Source: Mesostigma viride
Taxonomy: Eukaryota > Streptophyta > Mesostigmatophyceae > Mesostigmatales > Mesostigmataceae
Reading direction: 5' to 3'
Assembly (NCBI GenBank): GCA_009746045.1
Contig: RPFO01000702.1
Coordinates: 1,370,001-1,424,356, forward strand
Length of the DNA stretch: 54,356 nucleotides
This document shows, piece by piece, positions 9,360-19,250 of the stretch. The translations under genes were made by a program, and so were the position numbers. Below the pieces are notes generated by a model. The model had not been told where the DNA came from. It saw nothing but the letters and a program-made list of their open reading frames with translations, and did not search any database. Each line of letters starts with the position of its first letter. Positions within the stretch are counted from its first letter, which is position 1.

Positions 9360-11242
9360 ATGAAAAAACATTACATTGACAAGGGTAAGTCCGCATCACG
9401 AATTCCACAAGAACTAATTAGCACATTTGATGAAACGGTTTTTGAATATTCCAAAAAAATCTATAACTTTCTGATAAATAAATTTGAGACAGAAGATATT
9501 CCTTTAACAGATAAAAGCTTGATAGATATTGAAAAAATATATGAAATTATCGCCAAGGGAGCTAAAGGTGAATATACTGAGCAAACCCCAGAAACAAGAC
9601 TTGCTTTTGTAGAAAGAGCTTTATGGAAACCACATTACTATGAGGGATCTACTGTTACATATAACTCACCTAGGATTCTTCTATCTCCTAAAATCCAGGC
9701 TGAGGTTGATGAAATAGTATTTGCATATTCCCAAGGAATATATCGTGCCTTGATCGATAGCTATAACTACCCGGGAGGTGATGAAATAGTAAACCAATAC
9801 TTTATTCGAGAAAAGTCATATCATGGTTCGTTAAGCGACCCACGCCGAGCTTTGTTATTAGATGAGGGAAGAAAGTTATTGTTTTATTCTGATGATAAAT
9901 TAGACCCTGAAAAAGTATTAAGTAAAATTACAAAAATTGTTTCTAGCAAATCATTAATCCCCAAAGCTAGGCATTATACAGAAATTAGTGAATCCGGTTA
10001 TGATACAGATGATATTGAAGATTATGAAGTAGATGAGGATAATAGAATTTTGATAGATGAAGAAAGCCCATTACTAATAAGATATATAGAATCAAATATG
10101 GTAATTGGTGCAAAAAATTTAATTAAGCAAACTGGAGTAGATGTAAATACTAAGGATGAATATGGCCGTTCTGCTCTATTTTATGCAAATAGCTTACACA
10201 CTATAGCAATGTTGCTAGGTCAAGGAGCAGATGTAAATATTATAGATAAGTTCGGTAATAATGTCTTACATATATGGGGCAGAAAGTCGTTACTGACTCC
10301 TATGGCTCATAAATTCATAACTACCCTAGCTAGCAGCTTCTTTGATAAATTAACAACTCCTCAAGGCGAGGAAGAAGGAACTTTCAGTTTAATAAATCAT
10401 AACGGGCAAGATGTAAGATATATGTTCTTACTAGGGTCAAAATACTTTCATTTATCAGCAGAAAAAAGCTTACCGGACATATATGATTACAATAGTTTAT
10501 GCAGCTTTGTCAGAAATAAAATAAGTTTCCCTATGAAAGAAACCTGTAATGCTTATATACCAGAGGCAGTTTTGGACATAATACTATCCTATTTGAATAT
10601 GCCAATAAATGAATTAAGTCTAGAAGGTGTTTTATCATACTATGAAAAAAGCAAAAGCAGTTTTGATTTAAGTAAAATACAAAACCACGGGTTACCGCTA
10701 CTTCACAGACTAGGTCTCAATACTATAACTAATAAACCTGATGATAAAAACCTTGAATTATTAAAAAGCTATGTGAACTTGATCCGAAACAATTAGAATA
10801 TGCTTCTACAATGGGTAATCCATTAGATATTGTTTTAAACAGATCAGAAACAATAGAAGCTCCGAAGCTGCAAGAAAAAATTATAAGTTTCTTTTTAGAA
10901 AAAGGAGGAAAGATATCTAAAAAAACTGAAATTGGAAAACTAACTAGCCATTTAGGTATTTTCCAAGAGCATCTAAACAAAATCGCCAAAACTGTTTACA
11001 GTTCCACGGGCTTTCCTGAAGATGTTTATAAAATTATAATAGATTATTTGCCGCTTTTTGAAGTTAGGGAGGAAAATAATTCTTCTACTTCTTCATCCTC
11101 TTCTTGTTCTTCGGGAAGCTCTTATTCTTTCTCTTCTTCATTATCTTCATCTTCGTCTAGCAGTTCCTCTTCAGAAAGCTACAGTACCAGTAGCTCATTA
11201 TCAGGAGAAGAAAGTTCTATAGAGCTTTATCATCCGGATTAA
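9360..11242 (+). pseudogene. Ankyrin-repeat-like protein with Ser-rich tail, frame broken once
   Basis: The first reading frame (9360-10796, 478 residues) has ankyrin-type units, clearest at VDVNTKDEYGRSALFYAN and ADVNIIDKFGNNVLHIWG. It stops just as a second frame (open from 10757, ending 11242) continues the same kind of sequence. The -1 frame reads smoothly from about the A5 run at 10763-10767 into LDPKQLEYASTMGNPLDIV, so one indel separates the two halves of a gene of roughly 625 codons. The last ~60 residues are almost pure Ser with Glu and Tyr, an unusual low-complexity tail. Ankyrin proteins of Rickettsiales are often host-directed effectors. No signal peptide is visible and the target is unknown. 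A hairpin follows the stop. Confidence 0.75.
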
Positions 11243-11259
11243 TAACCTATTCTCCCCTT

Positions 11260-11303
11260 AATTATCATAAGTATTTTTTAAAACTAAACTACTTATGATA
11301 ATT
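11260..11303. terminator. Bidirectional hairpin between the ankyrin-like gene and pgsA
   Basis: A 14-base perfect inverted repeat (11260-11273 with 11290-11303; arm AATTATCATAAGTA) encloses a 16-base loop containing a T6 run. It lies between two convergent genes and overlaps the pgsA stop codon, so it can serve both strands. Confidence 0.7.
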
Positions 11304-11850
11304 AGAAATACTTACTACAAGCTTGCAGATAGGAATAACCCGTTACAAGAGTTAGAAAGGCTGAAATCCATAGAAAAACGTGACCTACCAGGTCCAGCCA
11401 CTTAATACCTGAACCGACCGAGCCGATGATAAGCATAGTCATGGAAATCATCTGCATAGCTGTTTTAATCTTAGCTAGCCTTGTTACCGGTACGCTAACA
11501 CTTACCTGGGCTAAAAACTCTCGTAAACCCGCTACAACAAATTCCCTGGCCAGAATTAGAAGACAAGGAATCTCATCCGCTCTCCCTGCTTTAACAAGCA
11601 GTACAAGAACACACCCTACTAGTACTTTATCTGCTATGGGATCAAGCATTTTACCAAGGTTCGAGACTATATCGTATTTCCTGGCTAGATAACCGTCAAA
11701 GAAATCAGTTAGGCTGGCTGCAGCAAAAATTATTCCTCCAAATCTATGAGCAAATTTTGAATCCTCAAAATAAAACGACATTACAATAAGCGGAATTGCA
11801 ATTATTCTAAGAATTGTTAAATAATTCGGTATGTTTTTATCAATTCGCAT
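11302..11850 (-). CDS. pgsA: CDP-diacylglycerol-glycerol-3-phosphate 3-phosphatidyltransferase
   Basis: PgsA makes phosphatidylglycerol phosphate from CDP-diacylglycerol and glycerol-3-phosphate, the committed step to phosphatidylglycerol and cardiolipin. The 182-residue protein has the CDP-alcohol phosphatidyltransferase signature D-x2-D-G-x2-A-R-x8-G-x3-D-x3-D, seen as [20 protein letters not shown] plus IADK. Several hydrophobic helices flank it, as expected for an inner-membrane enzyme. The N-terminus ([11 protein letters not shown]) is typical of PgsA rather than PssA. Confidence 0.95.
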   Translation of the reverse strand: MRIDKNIPNYLTILRIIAIPLIVMSFYFEDSKFAHRFGGIIFAAASLTDFFDGYLARKYDIVSNLGKMLDPIADKVLVGCVLVLLVKAGRADEIPCLLILAREFVVAGLREFLAQVSVSVPVTRLAKIKTAMQMISMTMLIIGSVGSGIKWLDLVGHVFLWISAFLTLVTGYSYLQACSKYF

Positions 11851-12024
11851 CTGGCTTTTATCAATACTTCATATTTGAGGGCAAAATTATTCTATTATTA
11901 GTATAATTTTAGCTACTCCTTAGAATTCTTAATATAATTTTTGTTAAAAACCAACTAATAACTTGCAAGAAGCAAGGATTTAGTAATAGATTAATGGTTT
12001 ATAAACTATATAATACAACTAGCA

Positions 12025-12732
12025 ATGGTAAAAATATATAATACAGCAAGTCAAGCAATAAAAGATGTAATTAAAAGTGGGATGACAATTCTGGCCGGTG
12101 GTTTCGGCCTCTGCGGAATTCCGGAAAATATCATTGCAGCCATTGCCGAATCCGGTGTAAAAAACTTAACAATTGTCAGTAATAATTGCGGTGTAGATGA
12201 TTTCGGTCTTGGATTATTATTAAAAAATGGCCAAATCAGAAAAATGATTTCATCTTATGTCGGGGAAAATAAGTTATTTGAGCAAAAATATCTAGATGGG
12301 TCGCTTGAACTCGAACTTAATCCCCAAGGCACTCTAGCTGAGAGAATAAGAGCAGGCGGCGCAGGCATTCCGGCATTCTATACTAAAACCGGCGTTGGAA
12401 CAATTGTTGCCGAAGGAAAAGAAGTACGTGAATTCAATGGAAAAAAATACCTAATGGAACGGGCAATATTTGCTGACGTGGCTATAATTAAAGGACATAA
12501 AGCTGATAAATTTGGCAATGTTATTTACCATAAAACTGCCAGAAATTTCAATCCTATAATGGCAACAGCAGCAAAAACAACTATTTGCGAAGTTGAAGAA
12601 ATCGTTGAAATAGGGGAGCTTAACAGCGACAACATTCATACACCTGGTATTTTCATTGATAGGCTCATACAAGGGGATAAATATGAAAAAAGGATAGAAA
12701 AAGTAACTACTAGAAACAGAGAGGCTAGCTGA
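12025..12732 (+). CDS. scoA: 3-oxoacid CoA-transferase subunit A
   Basis: This subunit of succinyl-CoA:3-ketoacid CoA-transferase moves CoA between succinate and acetoacetate. The 235-residue protein has the glycine-rich class I CoA-transferase signature near the N-terminus ([12 protein letters not shown]) and the [16 protein letters not shown] block. The TGA stop overlaps the ATG of the next gene by one base, so subunits A and B are translationally coupled. An alternative is another class I 3-oxoacid CoA-transferase such as an acetate-acetoacetate enzyme; sequence features alone fit SCOT best. Confidence 0.93.
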   Translation: MVKIYNTASQAIKDVIKSGMTILAGGFGLCGIPENIIAAIAESGVKNLTIVSNNCGVDDFGLGLLLKNGQIRKMISSYVGENKLFEQKYLDGSLELELNPQGTLAERIRAGGAGIPAFYTKTGVGTIVAEGKEVREFNGKKYLMERAIFADVAIIKGHKADKFGNVIYHKTARNFNPIMATAAKTTICEVEEIVEIGELNSDNIHTPGIFIDRLIQGDKYEKRIEKVTTRNREAS

Positions 12733-13367
12733 TGGCTTGGACAAATGATGAAATGTGCAGAATAGCTGCAGAAATGGAGATCAGAGACGGCCTATTTGTC
12801 AATCTCGGTATTGGCATGCCTACAAATATACCGAATTACATACCAAAACATATAAAAGTATGCTTCCAAAGTGAAAACGGCATGCTTGGCATGGGCTCTT
12901 TCCCTTATCCAGGGGAAGAGGATGCGGACCTAATCAATGCCGGCAAGCAGACTATTACCGCTCTGCCAGAAAGTAGTTATTTTGATAGTGCTGCATCTTT
13001 TGCCATGATTCGTGGCAGTCACGTGGATTTAACTATTCTTGGAGCGTTGGAAGTATCAGAAACTGGTGATTTAGCTAATTGGGCAATACCAGGTAAAATG
13101 ATAAAAGGCATGGGTGGTGCTATGGATTTGGTTGCTAATATAAAAAGGGTGGTAGTTCTAATGGCTCATAATTCCAAGGATGGCGCTCCAAAATTAGTAA
13201 ACAAATGTAGCTTGCCTTTAACAGGAATAAATGTAGTTGATAGAGTAATTACAGACCTTGGAGTCTTTGATATCAAAGACTCCAAAACATATTTAATAAA
13301 GAAAGCGGAGGGCGTAACTGTAGAAGAAATAATAGAAAAAAGCTCCGCTGAAATTTTATTTTCATAA
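12732..13367 (+). CDS. scoB: 3-oxoacid CoA-transferase subunit B
   Basis: The 211-residue subunit B carries the catalytic SENG motif (QSENGMLGMG), whose glutamate forms the enzyme-CoA thioester. The N-terminus (VNLGIGMPTNIPNYI) and the GGAMDLV segment also match subunit B. It forms the active enzyme with ScoA. A perfect 24-base palindrome (13260-13283) lies inside the coding sequence near the 3' end and does not break the frame. The next gene, crcB, begins 50 bases later and could share the transcript. Confidence 0.93.
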   Translation: MAWTNDEMCRIAAEMEIRDGLFVNLGIGMPTNIPNYIPKHIKVCFQSENGMLGMGSFPYPGEEDADLINAGKQTITALPESSYFDSAASFAMIRGSHVDLTILGALEVSETGDLANWAIPGKMIKGMGGAMDLVANIKRVVVLMAHNSKDGAPKLVNKCSLPLTGINVVDRVITDLGVFDIKDSKTYLIKKAEGVTVEEIIEKSSAEILFS

Positions 13368-13417
13368 GTCGTAAAATCAATAATTTATACTAATTACTAG
13401 GTAAAGCTAAGGAGAAT

Positions 13418-13798
13418 ATGGTATCACAATATATAGCAGTTGGTTTAGGAGGAGCTATCGGTGCTGTAACGCGCATAGCGATTTCTAGAATTCTCCCTTC
13501 AACAATAATCGGCATACCTTTCCAGCTTTTAATCATCAATAGTATAGGATGCCTTGCTATGGGAATCCTATCTCAACTAGCTGTTTCATGTTGGATTACA
13601 TCGGATAATATAAAATATTTTTTGATGCCAGGTGTATTAGGAGGTTTAACTACCTTTTCAGGATTCGCATTAGATTTTGGTTCTCTTATAGAAAAGAATG
13701 AGTATAGCATAGCTGTTTCGTATGCTATACTTAGCTTTGGAATAAGTATTTGCTGTTTTTTCCTAGGAAGCAAAATTGCTAAGCTTTTTATAACCTAA
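13418..13798 (+). CDS. crcB: Fluoride ion channel CrcB/FluC
   Basis: The protein has 126 residues and four hydrophobic helices. Family marks are GGAIGAVTR near the N-terminus, NSIGCLAMG in helix 2, and GGLTTFSGFALD in helix 3, the segment that lines the Fluc pore. Fluc channels are dual-topology dimers that let fluoride leave the cytoplasm. A ribosome site (AAGGAG) lies six bases before the ATG. No fluoride riboswitch is evident in the 50-base upstream gap. Confidence 0.93.
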   Translation: MVSQYIAVGLGGAIGAVTRIAISRILPSTIIGIPFQLLIINSIGCLAMGILSQLAVSCWITSDNIKYFLMPGVLGGLTTFSGFALDFGSLIEKNEYSIAVSYAILSFGISICCFFLGSKIAKLFIT

Positions 13799-13931
13799 CA
13801 ACTTATTTATGATTAGTAAACCAATTTTGTACGTACTGCTTAAGCTCTAATTATGAAGAAAGAGCATAATATCTAGAAAAAACCGAGTAATTCAATAAAG
13901 TCATTATTAAAATCAAATTAACTATAAGTTT

Positions 13932-14789
13932 TTATGCACATAACACCGGGTAAGTGAATAGAGTCAAATGGATTAAATTTAACCCAAAATGGACAAGCAT
14001 AGCGCATAATATCCTATTGGTTCTTTCATAAGCATAGCCATAAAACCACCCGCATATAGATGCTAATATAACATATAAAACCCCACCTTTAAAATGTGCC
14101 AGGCCAAAGATAAGAGAAGTTATTGTTATATGTAATGTCCGGAAGTTTGTTTTCTCATTTAAAAACTTTTTCAAGTGTGTCTGTACAAATCCACGAAATA
14201 TTACTTCTTCAGCCATACAAACAAACATCAGATTATTTAATACCCAAATCGGTAATATATCTGGTAATTTTGGTTCAAATTTTATATATCCTGTTAAAAT
14301 TCCCAGTATTGATACAAAACCAGCACATACTGATAAATACAAAGTAGTGTATAATATTGACTTTTTGTCCACAGGCTTTTCTAAAATTGATAAACCGCTA
14401 GTAATATAGATAACAAGAGCAGCAATAGTTTTATCAAAATTTAAATACATAGAGAATGGACAAGATAATGGAGATAAACGTTCCTTATCTATTACCAAGC
14501 TATTAGCAAAGCCAGGTATAATATGGATTAGAAACCCAGTTATTAATAAAATAATTATTAAAAATAATATAGTTTTTAATAACCTACTTAAATTACCATA
14601 TGAAAAGTAGGTATAAGATAAGCCAAAGAGCAATAAAATTGCCAGTAAACTTTCTAAATTAATAATTCCATTTAATAAAGCACTGGTTATTGTTATAATA
14701 GTTGCGCACAATATCAGCTTTCTACTCCTTATAAATAAAGATGTTGATACTGTAAATGCAAGTAAAATATAAGTTATATTCAGTGCCAT
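13932..14789 (-). CDS. CPBP-family intramembrane metalloprotease (CAAX protease-like)
   Basis: This 285-residue multi-pass membrane protein has about seven or eight hydrophobic helices. It carries the CPBP/Abi catalytic pattern: EEVIFRG (Glu-Glu-x3-Arg), LAHF, and a second histidine in MLVHFGLN. In bacteria such proteins act in signalling, bacteriocin immunity or membrane protein processing. The substrate is not indicated by the neighbours. The gene stands alone between convergent crcB and the 286-base gap before sodB. Confidence 0.85.
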   Translation of the reverse strand: MALNITYILLAFTVSTSLFIRSRKLILCATIITITSALLNGIINLESLLAILLLFGLSYTYFSYGNLSRLLKTILFLIIILLITGFLIHIIPGFANSLVIDKERLSPLSCPFSMYLNFDKTIAALVIYITSGLSILEKPVDKKSILYTTLYLSVCAGFVSILGILTGYIKFEPKLPDILPIWVLNNLMFVCMAEEVIFRGFVQTHLKKFLNEKTNFRTLHITITSLIFGLAHFKGGVLYVILASICGWFYGYAYERTNRILCAMLVHFGLNLIHLTLFTYPVLCA

Positions 14790-15075
14790 AAATAGATTAA
14801 ATTTTATTGTTAAACCTTTCTAAGAATTTTTTTACTAACTGATTGCAGCTCAATGTTTCTAGGAATAATTTAGCATCTTAGAGAAAAAAGTATATCATCG
14901 CGGAGAAAAGGACAGACCCACCCTGATATAGGCTTTACCAATTATCTACTTTTTAAACCTCATAAAAGACGCTATCAAGCCAATTTATAGTGTAAATTTT
15001 AGATAATTAGGTCCTGGACTTTGTCTTATTATGATAACTAATACCTTGCCGCTCCTACCTTTCTAATAGCCTTTT

Positions 15076-15717
15076 TCAGATTTGCTTTTTGGCCTTTTTT
15101 AAGTGCAAATTAGCAAATTCCCAGTTAATCATATGGTCAATAAAACTGCTGACATAATCAGGTCTTCTATTACGATAATCTATGTAATAAGCATGTTCCC
15201 AAACATCGCAGGCAATTATAGGTTCATAACCTTCTGTAATAGGAGTTTCAGCATTAGCAGTTTTTATGATATGGAGTTTATCACTTTTATAGACAAGCCA
15301 AGCCCAGCCACTACCAAATTGGCTTACCGCTGCTCCTTTAAAATCAGCTGTAAATTTTTCATAAGAACCAAAATCTTTTTCAATCTGGCTAAGAATTTCT
15401 CCTGTTGGCTTCCCTCCACCGTTTGGTTTAATAGAGTGCCAAAAAAAACTATGATTCCATACTTGTGCTGCATTATTGAAAATAGGAGCGTTTGAATTAT
15501 TAGAAGCTAAAATTATGGATTCCAGATCCATATCTATCATTTCCTTATTATCTTGGAGTAAATTATTTAAATTAGTAACATAAGCATTATGATGCTTGTT
15601 ATAATGATAATCGAAAGTTTCAGCAGTAAAATGAGGTTTAAATTCCTCTTTGCCATATGGCAATTCCGGTAAAATAAAAGGATATTTTTTTTGATTTGAA
15701 TGGTTACAGTAAGTCAT
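15076..15717 (-). CDS. sodB: Superoxide dismutase, Fe/Mn type
   Basis: The protein has 213 residues. The metal ligand context is complete: the His in [10 protein letters not shown], the second His in WNHSFFW, and Asp plus His in [11 protein letters not shown]. The sequence around [13 protein letters not shown] and [14 protein letters not shown] (Gly-Gln pattern in the N-terminal half) favours the iron form found in related bacteria, although Mn versus Fe cannot be fixed by eye. It is cytoplasmic and detoxifies superoxide. It lies 17 bases downstream of the GH3 gene and is probably in the same transcript. Confidence 0.95.
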   Translation of the reverse strand: MTYCNHSNQKKYPFILPELPYGKEEFKPHFTAETFDYHYNKHHNAYVTNLNNLLQDNKEMIDMDLESIILASNNSNAPIFNNAAQVWNHSFFWHSIKPNGGGKPTGEILSQIEKDFGSYEKFTADFKGAAVSQFGSGWAWLVYKSDKLHIIKTANAETPITEGYEPIIACDVWEHAYYIDYRNRRPDYVSSFIDHMINWEFANLHLKKAKKQI

Positions 15718-15734
15718 TTCTATTCTCCATATTA

Positions 15735-16841
15735 TTAATAAGCTGAGATATTTTCTGTAGCTTCATAAACAGCTTTCATTTCTTGTAAATCAGAACTACA
15801 GTGCAAAACTATATCGCACCCAGCAACAATAGCTTCTTTGGTAACAGTAGCAAGGCTCTTACAAAATAACGGTTTTATAAGCTCCTGCTGCTTTTGGCAA
15901 ATATCTATTATTTCTTGCCCCTCTTTATCAGTTATATCAACTGCAAATAATTTTTTTAAATCTTCCTGATATTCATTTTTCCATTCCTTATTCTGAAGCG
16001 CAAGAGAAATCTTTGTAAGCAAGGATTTTTGTTGCCCCACTTTACCATGCAAAGCATACATACAAATATCATCCGTTACTAGAATACCTTTAAAGCCGAT
16101 TTTATTTCTTATATAATCAACAACTTTATCTGATAAAGTCGCAGGTTTCTTAGAATCAAGTGCTTTATACACTATATGAGCACTCATCCCCCATACTTCT
16201 TGGCTTGAGAGCTCTTTAAATACTTTAAAATCTGTTTCTTCAAGAGTTTTTAAGTCCGTATTAATTATCGGTAAAGCAAGATGACTATCCACTTCTGCTC
16301 GCCCATGCCCGGGAACGTGTTTAATAAATGCTATTCCTCCTTGTTCATTAATGCCAGCTATAGCTTCCTTGCACAAATCAATAACTTGTTCTGGAGTAGA
16401 ACCGAAACCGCGATCGCCAATAATAGGATCGGCTTCTTTGTAATAGATATCACAAACTGGAGCACATGGAGAGTCAATACCTAAGCTGTTAAGGTCTGCC
16501 ATAATTTGCAAATAGTTTTCCTTAACTGCCCTTTTAGCCTTGATTTGGTCATCCAAATACATATCGGCAAAAATTTTTGCAGCTGGATATAATTTGTCTA
16601 CAACAGGCGGTTTAATTCTTGCAACTTTTCCCCCTTCTTGATCGACAAAAATAAAAGTTTTTCTTCCAGGAAACAACTCTTTCAGTGATTTTGTAAGAGC
16701 TATTAGCTGCTCTCTAGATACAATATTTCTAGAAAATAGAATAAACCCTAATGGTCTAGCTTTCAAAAAAAACTCTTTTTCTTTACCATCAAGTTTAGTT
16801 CCTGCTAAGCCAAAAATAATATTACTGGTTCGAGTTTTCAT
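15735..16841 (-). CDS. nagZ: Glycoside hydrolase family 3, NagZ-like beta-N-acetylhexosaminidase
   Basis: The 368-residue protein has the single-domain GH3 fold of bacterial NagZ. It shows [11 protein letters not shown], the KHVPGHG substrate-binding motif, a catalytic-loop histidine in DSHLALP, and a likely nucleophile Asp in [13 protein letters not shown]. NagZ removes N-acetylglucosamine from anhydromuropeptides during peptidoglycan recycling in the cytoplasm. No signal peptide is seen, which agrees. It lies between dnaB and sodB, all on the minus strand with short gaps. Confidence 0.88.
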   Translation of the reverse strand: MKTRTSNIIFGLAGTKLDGKEKEFFLKARPLGFILFSRNIVSREQLIALTKSLKELFPGRKTFIFVDQEGGKVARIKPPVVDKLYPAAKIFADMYLDDQIKAKRAVKENYLQIMADLNSLGIDSPCAPVCDIYYKEADPIIGDRGFGSTPEQVIDLCKEAIAGINEQGGIAFIKHVPGHGRAEVDSHLALPIINTDLKTLEETDFKVFKELSSQEVWGMSAHIVYKALDSKKPATLSDKVVDYIRNKIGFKGILVTDDICMYALHGKVGQQKSLLTKISLALQNKEWKNEYQEDLKKLFAVDITDKEGQEIIDICQKQQELIKPLFCKSLATVTKEAIVAGCDIVLHCSSDLQEMKAVYEATENISAY

Positions 16842-16856
16842 AAAAAATTTATTAAT

Positions 16857-18277
16857 TTAATGAATTTTTTCTAGATTGCTAACAGTCGAATACCTATCCT
16901 CATAGTACACTGACACGTTACCGATAGCGCCGTTACGATGTTTTGCAACTACAATTTCGGCAAAATTATGAACTTTACTTAATTTATCCACCCATTCAGA
17001 ATATTTAACGTCATCTTGCTTGGGTTCTTGCCTCCTTAAGTAATATTCTTCCCTGTATAAAAACATTACCACGTCAGCATCCTGTTCTATCGAGCCGGAT
17101 TCGCGCAAATCAGATAGCATAGGCCTTTTATCTTCCCTTTGTTCTACTGCTCTTGAAAGCTGCGCTAAAGCTATAACCGGTATGTTCAATTCCTTAGCAA
17201 GCGCTTTTAACCCTTGGGTAATTTCTGCGACTTCAATAACCCTATTTTCGGATTTATTAGAACCACGGAGGAGTTGGAGATAATCTATAAACAAAATTCC
17301 TAAATTATGCTTTCTTTTTAATTTACGGGCTCTCGTTCTAACTGCTGATATTGTCAGTGCGGGAGTATCATCAATAAAGAATGGTATCTGGGCAAGTTCT
17401 GCTGCCGCTTTCCTTAAATCGTTGTAATGCTCTTCATTAACTTTTCCACTTCTCAGCAAGGTAGAATCAACTTTAGTCAACATTGAGAGTAATCGAGTAG
17501 AAAGCTGCTCAGACGACATTTCCAAAGAAAAAAAACCAACTGAAGGGGGGGTAAATCGGGAGCAGTTTTTTTAAGCAGAGATCTACACGCATTAAAAGCA
17601 AAATTAATGGCAAAAGCAGTTTTACCCATGCCTGGACGACCTGCAATAATGACAAGATCAGAATTATGGAATCCTGAAAGTTTTGTATCAAGATCGGTAA
17701 GGCCCGTAGAGATTCCAGTTACATGATCAGAATTCTTCATCGCTCTGTTAATGCTATTGAGGGAAGAAGCTACGTGGTCCTTGATTGATACAAAACTTTT
17801 TTCATTAATTCCTTCACTAGCAAGTTGGTATAACTTACTTTCAGCTATTTCAAGCTGCTCAGCTCCAGTATTTTCCAAAGTAGAATCATAAGCTGTATTT
17901 ACAATATTTTCGCCTATTTGTATTAGATTGCGCTTAATTGCAAGATCAAATATTATTTTGCCGTAATCATGAGGATTAATCACAACCATAGCCATGGTCG
18001 TTAATTTTATCAGATATTCCTCTCCGTTTAACTCAATAAATAACGGCTCTTTATCAAGCATTGACTTTAAGGCTATTACTGAAGGTGTAAGGCCTTTATC
18101 AGCAACAACCTCAATCGAATTATAAATTTTTTGGTGCAAAGGTTCAAAAAAATGTTCAGCTCTTAAGAACTCATTTACTTGTTCAATCAAGGTATGATTA
18201 ATTAAAACAGCCCCAAGCAGCATCTGCTCTGCTTTAATATTTGCAGGCAGTACCCTCTCTATGGTTGTGTCCATCAT
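16857..18277 (-). pseudogene. dnaB: Replicative DNA helicase DnaB, reading frame broken at a C7 tract
   Basis: Together the two frames encode a full-length DnaB of about 475 residues. The N-terminal frame (from 18277) has the DnaB N-domain and Walker A GRPGMGKT at residues 213-220. After about residue 250 it runs out of family sequence. The C-terminal frame (16857-17525) starts at the conserved SLEMSSEQLS segment and contains Walker B (LFIDYLQLL), the arginine-rich QLSRAVEQR and SDLRESGSIEQDADV. The junction holds seven C on the coding strand (17545-17551) and then eight T (17528-17535); one extra base in either run would join the frames. DnaB is normally essential, so a sequencing error or slippage is more likely than true loss. 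Confidence 0.85.
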
Positions 18278-18286
18278 TCCTACTAA

Positions 18287-19219
18287 CTATAAACCTCTTA
18301 AATATTTATCAGCTTCCAGAGCGGCCATACAGCCCGTTCCGGCAGCAGTTATCGCCTGACGATATATTTTATCCTGAACGTCACCAGCTGCAAACACTCC
18401 TTCAACACTAGTTTTTGTAGAACCTGGTGATGTTATTATGTAACCTTCGCTATCCATATCAACAACGCCTTTAAAGATATCAGTATTAGGCTTATGACCT
18501 ATTGCTATAAATACCCCTTCACAAGCAATTTCTTTAATCTGGCCAGAAGTTACATCTTTAAGATGAACTCCAGTCACTGATTTTGGGTCTTTAGCACCTA
18601 CAACTTCATTTAATACATGATTCCATATAGGAATTACCTTTTTGTTCGCAAATAATCTATCCTGCAAAATCTTCTCTGCTCGGAGCTCATTCCTTCTATG
18701 AACCAAGTAAACTTTACTCACATGATTTGTTAAAAATAAGGCTTCTTCTACTGCCGTATTACCGCCCCCCACTACTACGACCTCTTTGTTTTTAAAGAAA
18801 AAACCATCACAGGTAGCACAACCTGATACCCCAAACCCTTGAAATTCCTGCTCAGATTTTAGCCCCAGCCATTTTGCTTCCGCACCGGTGCAAATAATAA
18901 CTGTATCAGCTTCGTATACATCACCTGAGGAAGTAAAGGCTCGAAAAGGTTTATTAGCTATCTCAACCCTTTCAACATAATCATAAACGAGTTTTGCCCC
19001 CACATGCACTGCCTGGGCTTCCATTGCTTGCATCAACTGCGGACCTTGTATCGGTTTTGCAAAACCCGGGTAATTTTCAACGTCAGTAGTAATAGTTAAC
19101 TGTCCACCAGGTTGCATACCGCAGATTAATATCGGTTCTAGAGCCGCACGGGCCGCGTATATAGCAGCGGTAAATCCTGCAGGACCAGAACCAATAATTA
19201 GAACTTTTGTTTTTGTCAT
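18287..19219 (-). CDS. trxB: Thioredoxin reductase
   Basis: TrxB passes electrons from NADPH through FAD and a cysteine pair to thioredoxin. The 310-residue protein has the FAD dinucleotide motif GSGPAG (10-15), the redox pair CATC (134-137), the NADPH motif GGGNTA (151-156) and the C-terminal FAD segment GVFAAGDVQD. Length and domain order match bacterial low-molecular-weight TrxB. It lies nine bases upstream of dnaB on the same strand. Confidence 0.97.
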   Translation of the reverse strand: MTKTKVLIIGSGPAGFTAAIYAARAALEPILICGMQPGGQLTITTDVENYPGFAKPIQGPQLMQAMEAQAVHVGAKLVYDYVERVEIANKPFRAFTSSGDVYEADTVIICTGAEAKWLGLKSEQEFQGFGVSGCATCDGFFFKNKEVVVVGGGNTAVEEALFLTNHVSKVYLVHRRNELRAEKILQDRLFANKKVIPIWNHVLNEVVGAKDPKSVTGVHLKDVTSGQIKEIACEGVFIAIGHKPNTDIFKGVVDMDSEGYIITSPGSTKTSVEGVFAAGDVQDKIYRQAITAAGTGCMAALEADKYLRGL

Positions 19220-19250
19220 ACCTTTAAATTCCTTTGGAAATTGTCCTTAC

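Noticed and set aside
10757-10796. Programmed -1 frameshift in the ankyrin-like gene
   Set aside because: The run at the overlap (TTA AAA AG) is not a canonical X-XXY-YYZ heptamer and no stimulating stem-loop is evident; a simple indel is more likely.
10729-10989. A minus-strand frame of 86 codons
   Set aside because: It runs antisense to the ankyrin-like gene across its frame break and has no family features.
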